A DNA stretch of 64,000 bases from Paramoeba atlantica (lineage: Eukaryota > Discosea): the NCBI GenBank assembly GCA_977017575.1, contig CDRNVI010000002.1:620001-684000 (forward strand), read 5' to 3'. Positions 62,401-64,000 of the stretch are shown one piece after another; the stretch's first letter is position 1, and the number at the start of each line of letters is the position of its first letter. The notes under the pieces are model-generated. The model made no database searches. It saw only the letters and a program-made list of their open reading frames with translations, and had not been told where the DNA came from. Position numbers and translations under genes: made by a program.

Positions 62401-62875
62401 GCATGTATACATACATGTATAGAAACTGGCATAGGTATGAATGTACCATTAATTAGTAAAACTCATTATATAGAATCAAAAAAAAAATTAGCTATATAGA
62501 AAATATATACTATTCAATTTCATTACGCGGTAGGAATTCTTGAGAAACGTTTCGAGTTTTTAGTAATTGGCCGCCACCATTTGCTACAAACACGTGCGCG
62601 CGGGAGTTTGGATTACGGGCGAACGGGTTGGTTCGCGGAGTTGGTGGACGGGATGCCCGTTCGTAAGTTTGAGGAGTTGTTGACTGGGTTTCTGTGATTG
62701 TTTTTATTATATTGGCCAGGTACCTTGAATTCGTCAGATAGATATAGTTTATTGGAAACTAAAAATAGTCGGGATGATTGGACTGAAACTTTCATTGAAG
62801 CGATATATTACTAGGAAAATTGGTTTTAACATGGTTTACTTTCATTATGATGCAGGGGAGAGAAGACGTTGATTT
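62401..62875 (+). repeat. YR element 6 3' untranslated region and B repeat
   Basis: AT-rich to about 62,560, then 'gcgaacgggttggttcgcgg', 'gatgcccgttcgtaagtt' and 'gacgttgatttca', homologous to the B repeats of YR element 1. Only one B copy is seen. Confidence 0.7.
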
Positions 62876-63061
62876 CATTTAATTTATGAACCACCCTCTC
62901 GCATCCCCCCTTCGAAAGTACCCCCTGTTGTATCGGCGTGAACAAAGGACGTAATGTCGTCTCAAAGCGCTGGATTAAAACTAGCCCTGCAAGTTTCATC
63001 CAGACCTCGCCGATTGCAACTGGACGGACACCACCGTTTGGTTTCGGTATAGCGATAATAC
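62876..63061 (-). pseudogene. LINE copy E, part 1 (RT fingers)
   Basis: Minus strand: IAIPKPNGGVRPVAIGEVWMKL, FTPIQQGVLSKGGCERVVHKLNEI. Same LINE as 57,130-57,900; YR element 6 sits between. Its 5' end is cut by the SL relic of the right arm. Confidence 0.82.
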
Positions 63062-63076
63062 TTCTGTACCTTGTTG
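63062..63076 (+). other. SL relic, 15-base truncated copy
   Basis: TTCTGTACCTTGTTG followed by AATTTCCCCC, not GT. It is the 5' end of the right-arm composite transcript. Confidence 0.65.
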
Positions 63077-64000
63077 AATTTCCCCCATGCACCCCCATCA
63101 ATTTCCCCCATGCACCCCTTCACCCCTGGGGAAATTAAGCCCCCGTTCCGCCGCCCACTTCACCCCCTAGCGCCGCCCCCTTCGCCGTCCCCTCCACCCT
63201 GCTGCGTCGCCCTTCCGGCAACCTGTTTCGCCCCCCCTCTTGGGGAGGGAGCTTGAGCTACCCCATGCGCCGCCGCCGCCGCGCTCCCCGCCGCGCTCCC
63301 ACCGCGCCACCCGCCGCGCTCCCGCCGCGCTCCCGCCGCGCCCCCGCCGCGCCAACCGCCGCGCTCCCGCCGCGCCAACCGCCAAGCTCTCACCACGCCA
63401 CCCGCCCCGCCTCTCGCCCCGCCTCCCCTTCCGCCGCTCCCTTTGCCGCCACAATTTCCGCCCCGTTTTCGCCGCCTTCTTTCGTCCCCGCTTCGCCGGC
63501 CCTTTCTCCGTCCCCCCAGTCGCCGTTCCCCTCCCCGGCCCCTTGTGTGGAGCTACCCGGTGTCAGCAAAACAAGACGCCAAGAAACTAGGGTAGTCTCC
63601 ATATGCAAAAATTTAAATTGTGAAGGGCACTGGTCGAGCTCCATTGTGAGCCCCGCTGGTGAGAGAGCCTCGCAAGCTCCACACACCCTAGCGTGAGTCA
63701 TCCCTGGTGGTGGAACAGAATATAACGACTGTTCCACTACTTCTTCAGCTCCGTTTGGAATTCGACCAGTTTTCGTATGACGTTTTGAAAGCGAGCGAAT
63801 TGCGACACGCGAAACAGTCCTGCGGTCACCTGAAGGCGGTTGCATTGGATAGCGAAACAGGTGGCAGTGCGGAGGGCGTTGGCAGGATCAGACAACGCTT
63901 CGAAACGCGCACGAAACGCTGGTGCGTTTATCATTCGTCGAGCGCCGAAACTCCTTTTCAGCTCCGTTTGGAATTCGACCAGTTTTCGTATGACGCTTTG
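63077..64000 (+). repeat. Composite repeat, right arm of large inverted repeat
   Basis: C-rich leader ('aatttcccccatgcacccc', partly duplicated), GC-rich minisatellite of CCGCCGCGCTCCCG type (63,270-63,420), hairpin module 63,549-63,600, the 'ggaacagaatataacgactg' block and part of a 213-bp unit. It runs off the window. The arms are about 7.3 kb apart. Confidence 0.8.

Larger units (their letters stand above)
57901..62875 (+). mobile_element. YR retroelement 6, fossil, inside LINE copy E
   Basis: A1 (57,901-58,075, with 'ggcccttcggggcac' and 'tggccccgaaaggggc' hairpins), gag interrupted by a Merlin element, a SINE-like insertion, recombinase, RT/RNase H pieces and one B copy (about 62,615-62,875) homologous to B of YR element 1. 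LINE sequence flanks both ends. Broken, with several breaks besides the two insertions. Confidence 0.82.

Noticed and set aside
1-64000. Host protein genes, tRNA, rRNA
   Set aside because: None recognised; nearly all coding similarity is to transposable elements.

Overview
This 64 kb window is a transposable-element graveyard from a protist of the Euglenozoa (kinetoplastid or diplonemid). The main evidence is a spliced-leader-like 3' end, ACAGTTTCTGTACCTTGTTG. It, or its 5'-shortened forms, occurs at five places in front of unrelated sequence, as expected for trans-spliced mRNAs that were reverse-transcribed back into DNA. Its last six bases also form the 5' end of a near full-length LINE. 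The LTR-related elements fit this placement: they encode a tyrosine recombinase and have the A1-ORFs-B1-A2-B2 split-repeat layout known from VIPER/TATE/Ngaro-type elements. I found no host gene, tRNA, rRNA, spliced-leader gene or CRISPR array.

Four kinds of element dominate. (1) LINEs with a C-terminal CCHC finger and restriction-like endonuclease (RSGPD...YDLTVVH). Their N-terminus is proline-rich and is followed by a small conserved domain I do not recognise. Three insertions are bounded by 7-8 bp target-site duplications. (2) A different endonuclease-type LINE at 3,953-7,376 with a long open frame, and a LINE with RT plus RNase H at 16,717-19,838. (3) Six tyrosine-recombinase retroelements. 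The one at 23,259-28,098 looks whole; the others are broken fossils. (4) DNA transposons: Merlin/IS1595-type elements with palindrome-rich termini, and one internally deleted Tc1/mariner element.

Layout. 1-8,300: LINE tail, YR element 1, nested LINE-2. 8,300-11,300: two satellite arrays (17/18/19-bp units) and a 213-bp tandem duplication. 11,300-16,300: LINEs around a Merlin-like mosaic. 16,300-23,260: LINEs. 23,259-28,098: whole YR element 2 inside a LINE. 28,275-31,450: Merlin transposon carrying a Tc1 insertion, then mosaic debris. 31,455-39,333: YR elements 3, 4 and 5 nested or abutting. 39,334-53,455: LINE on LINE, including a 4.8 kb near full-length copy. 53,456-64,000: structured repeats, a large inverted repeat with spliced-leader relics at its inner ends, and between its arms a LINE split by another LINE and by YR element 6, which itself carries a Merlin element and a SINE-like retroposon.

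Smaller structures recur: an RNA-hairpin module (seven copies), a roughly 170-bp SINE-like repeat with an (AAC)n tail, and LINE breakpoints clustered at two positions.
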